From positions 186,001 to 250,000 of the forward strand of contig NZ_BJTV01000010.1 in the NCBI RefSeq assembly GCF_007176755.1: a DNA stretch of 64,000 bases, read 5' to 3'. Below are positions 62,291 to 64,000 of this stretch, one piece after another. The DNA is from Streptomyces sp. 1-11 (GTDB taxonomy: Bacteria > Actinomycetota > Actinomycetes > Streptomycetales > Streptomycetaceae). Position 1 is the first letter of the stretch; every line of letters starts with the position of its first letter. Both the position numbers and the translations under genes were made by a program. The notes below the pieces were generated by a model that was not told the origin of the DNA, did not search any database, and saw only the letters and a list, made by a program, of their open reading frames with translations.

Positions 62291-63604
62291 ATGCGCCACT
62301 CCCCCTCCACCCTCTCCGTCCCCGGGCCCAGCCGTCGCTCGCTGCTGCGCGGAGCGGGCGGTGCCGCGCTCCTCGCCGGTGCGGGCACACCCTTGCTGTC
62401 CGCCTGCGGCGGCAGCGGCTCGGCCGCCGACCCGAAGACCGTCACCCTCGGCTCCAACGCCTCCGACGCCGTGCCGAAGAAGGCGTTCGCGGAGATCTAC
62501 GCGACCTTCAGGAAGCGGTCCGGCATCACGGTCGACGTGAACACCAAGGACCACAACACCTTCCAGGAGCAGATCAACTCCTACCTCCAGGGCACCCCGG
62601 ACGACGTGTTCAACTGGTTCGCCGGCTACCGCATGCAGTTCTTCGCGGCGAAGAAGCTGGCGACGCCGATCGACGACGTGTGGGCGAAGATCGAGGGCGA
62701 CTTCCCCGAGGCGATGAAGAAGCTCAGCAAGGGCGAGGACGGCAAGTACTACTTCGTGCCGCTGTACACCTACCCCTGGGCGCTCTTCTACCGCAGGAGC
62801 CTCTTCCGGCAGCACGGCTACGAGATACCCGCCACCTGGGACCAGTTGGTCGCCCTGTGCAAGCGGATGAAGAAGGACGGCCTGGTCCCGATCGCCTTCG
62901 GCGACAAGGACGCCTGGCCGGCGATGGGCACCTTCGACCAGATCGACTTCCGGCTCAACGGCTACGACTTCCACGTCGATCTGATGGCCGGCAAGGCGTC
63001 CTGGACCGACGCGAAGGTGAAGGCCGTCTTCGACCACTGGAGCGAGCTGCTCCCCTACCACCAGGACGGCGCCCTGGGCCGCACCTGGCAGGACGCCGCG
63101 CAGACCCTGGTGGCCAAGAAGGCCGGCATGTACCTCCTGGGCTCGTTCGTGGGCCAGCAGTTCACGGCCAAGGCGGACCTGGACGACCTGGACTTCTTCG
63201 CCTTCCCCGAGATCAACCCGGCCTACGGCCAGGACACCGTCGAGGCGCCGACCGACGGCTTCATGCTCAGCAGGTCGCCGAAGAACCACGCGGGCGCGGT
63301 GAAGCTGCTGCAGTACCTCGGCACCCCGGAGGCCGAGACGGTCTACCTCAAGGCCGACTCCAGCGTGGTGGCCGCCTCCAGCAAGGCGGACACCTCCTCG
63401 TACACCGCGCTGCAGAAGAAGGCGTACGCGATGATCAGCGGCGCCAAGAGCCTCACCCAGTTCATGGACCGCGACAGCCGGCCGGACTTCACCTCCACGG
63501 TGATGCAGCCCGCGCTGCAGAAGTTCGTCCAGAACCCCAAGGGCGTGGACGGCCTGCTGTCGTCGATCGAGCGCCAGAAGAAGACCATCTTCGCGTCCTC
63601 GTGA
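62291..63604 (+). CDS. Sugar ABC importer solute-binding lipoprotein (family 1)
   Basis: 437 residues from ATG 62291. A Tat-like twin-arginine signal SRRSLLRGAGGAALL is followed by a lipobox LLSAC. The mature protein is a family 1 solute-binding protein (SBP_bac_1) with the features GTPDDVFNWFAG, PLYTYPWALFYRRSLF and KNHAGAVKLLQYLG. It probably binds an oligosaccharide or sugar. Its stop overlaps the next gene as GTGA, so both are co-expressed. The gene is divergent from the inositol-type importer. Confidence 0.88.
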   Translation: MRHSPSTLSVPGPSRRSLLRGAGGAALLAGAGTPLLSACGGSGSAADPKTVTLGSNASDAVPKKAFAEIYATFRKRSGITVDVNTKDHNTFQEQINSYLQGTPDDVFNWFAGYRMQFFAAKKLATPIDDVWAKIEGDFPEAMKKLSKGEDGKYYFVPLYTYPWALFYRRSLFRQHGYEIPATWDQLVALCKRMKKDGLVPIAFGDKDAWPAMGTFDQIDFRLNGYDFHVDLMAGKASWTDAKVKAVFDHWSELLPYHQDGALGRTWQDAAQTLVAKKAGMYLLGSFVGQQFTAKADLDDLDFFAFPEINPAYGQDTVEAPTDGFMLSRSPKNHAGAVKLLQYLGTPEAETVYLKADSSVVAASSKADTSSYTALQKKAYAMISGAKSLTQFMDRDSRPDFTSTVMQPALQKFVQNPKGVDGLLSSIERQKKTIFASS

Positions 63605-64000
63605 GCGCCCCGATGACGACCGACACGACGACGAAGACGCCGGAGGCGGCCGCCGTGCCGCCTCCTGGCGCCGCGCCCGGTACGACGCGGGCCGCACGGG
63701 GCCACCGGCGCCTGCTGACCCGCCGCGACCGGATCACGCTCGCCTTCATGGCGGGCGTCCCCACGGTCCTGCACGTGGCCCTGGTCTGGGTCACCGCGCT
63801 CGCCTCGGTCCTCCTCGCCTTCACCACCTGGGACGGCATCGGGTTCGACTCGATCCGGTGGGTGGGGCTGGAGAACTTCCAGCAGCTCTTCGACGACAAC
63901 CCGCAGTTCTGGCCCGCCGTCCAGCACAACGTCATCTGGTTCGCGGTCCTGATCCTCCTCCCGACGCCGTTCGGGCTGTTCCTGGCGGTGCAGCTGGACA
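63601..64000 (+). CDS. Sugar ABC importer permease (MalF-type, N-terminal part)
   Basis: GTG 63601 overlaps the upstream stop as GTGA (ATG 63613 is another start). About 133 codons are visible; the window ends within the gene. After a Thr/Pro/Ala-rich tail there is a first membrane helix (LAFMAGVPTVLHVALVWV, residues about 49-66), then the periplasmic segment with DSIRWVGLENFQQLFDDN, typical of MalF/UgpA-type permeases. The cognate second permease should follow outside the window. Confidence 0.85.
   Translation, partial: MSAPMTTDTTTKTPEAAAVPPPGAAPGTTRAARGHRRLLTRRDRITLAFMAGVPTVLHVALVWVTALASVLLAFTTWDGIGFDSIRWVGLENFQQLFDDNPQFWPAVQHNVIWFAVLILLPTPFGLFLAVQLD

Overview
The window is chromosomal DNA of a Streptomyces species. 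GC content is very high, third codon positions are strongly biased to G/C, GTG and TTG starts are common, genes are often coupled by ATGA/GTGA overlaps, and many families are typical of the genus (MalR-type LacI regulator, monomeric isocitrate dehydrogenase, CYP158, LAL-type LuxR regulator, BldA-type TTA codon). From memory, the conserved parts match the S. coelicolor region around SCO6978-SCO7015: the ABC exporter resembles SCO7008, isocitrate dehydrogenase SCO7000 and the P450 SCO6998/CYP158A1. These identifiers were not checked.

Layout. 1-3612: a secreted carbohydrate-binding protein cut by the left edge, and a MalR-like LacI repressor. 3720-8018: an ActP-like solute symporter with a small membrane partner, a LytS-type kinase and a LytTR response regulator. 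8163-14534: a three-subunit molybdenum hydroxylase coupled to a GH65 glycoside phosphorylase. 14703-16061: a secreted GH18 chitinase with a ricin-type lectin domain. 16279-20276: an ABC exporter with a perfect SoxR box, a flippase-like membrane protein and an enoyl-CoA hydratase. 20437-24520: a tightly coupled FGGY kinase / FAD dehydrogenase with BFD domain / FAD oxidoreductase operon resembling anaerobic-type glycerol-3-phosphate modules. 24784-34085: a conserved hypothetical protein, an amino acid permease, an MscS channel, a DUF4186 protein, isocitrate dehydrogenase, an N-formylglutamate amidohydrolase-like enzyme and CYP158A. 34579-36665: an ABC exporter with a possible coupled micro-ORF. 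36683-41971: a small acidic protein, a sigma factor and an intracellular subtilase in one operon, divergent from a TPR-CHAT (caspase-like) protease. 42189-45203: a TTA-containing LAL regulator and a lipoprotein, in the place where I remember the absR locus of S. coelicolor.

45258-55371 is the most unusual part. Two divergent operons share one intergenic palindrome. Leftward: a cysteine hydrolase, a ureohydrolase, an ATP-grasp ligase and an MFS exporter. Rightward: a heme-oxygenase-like protein with possible diiron ligands, HypE, HypF and a 485-residue protein of no family I recognise. HypE and HypF normally make the cyanide ligand of [NiFe] hydrogenase, but no hydrogenase gene and no hypA/B/C/D is present. 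I infer a small-molecule pathway that uses HypEF carbamoyl/cyano chemistry.

55495-64000: a tRNA-Pro(GGG), a cupin protein, two Gfo/Idh/MocA dehydrogenases, an inositol/ribose-type ABC importer, and the start of a second sugar ABC importer cut by the right edge. No CRISPR array, insertion sequence, integrase or rRNA was seen.
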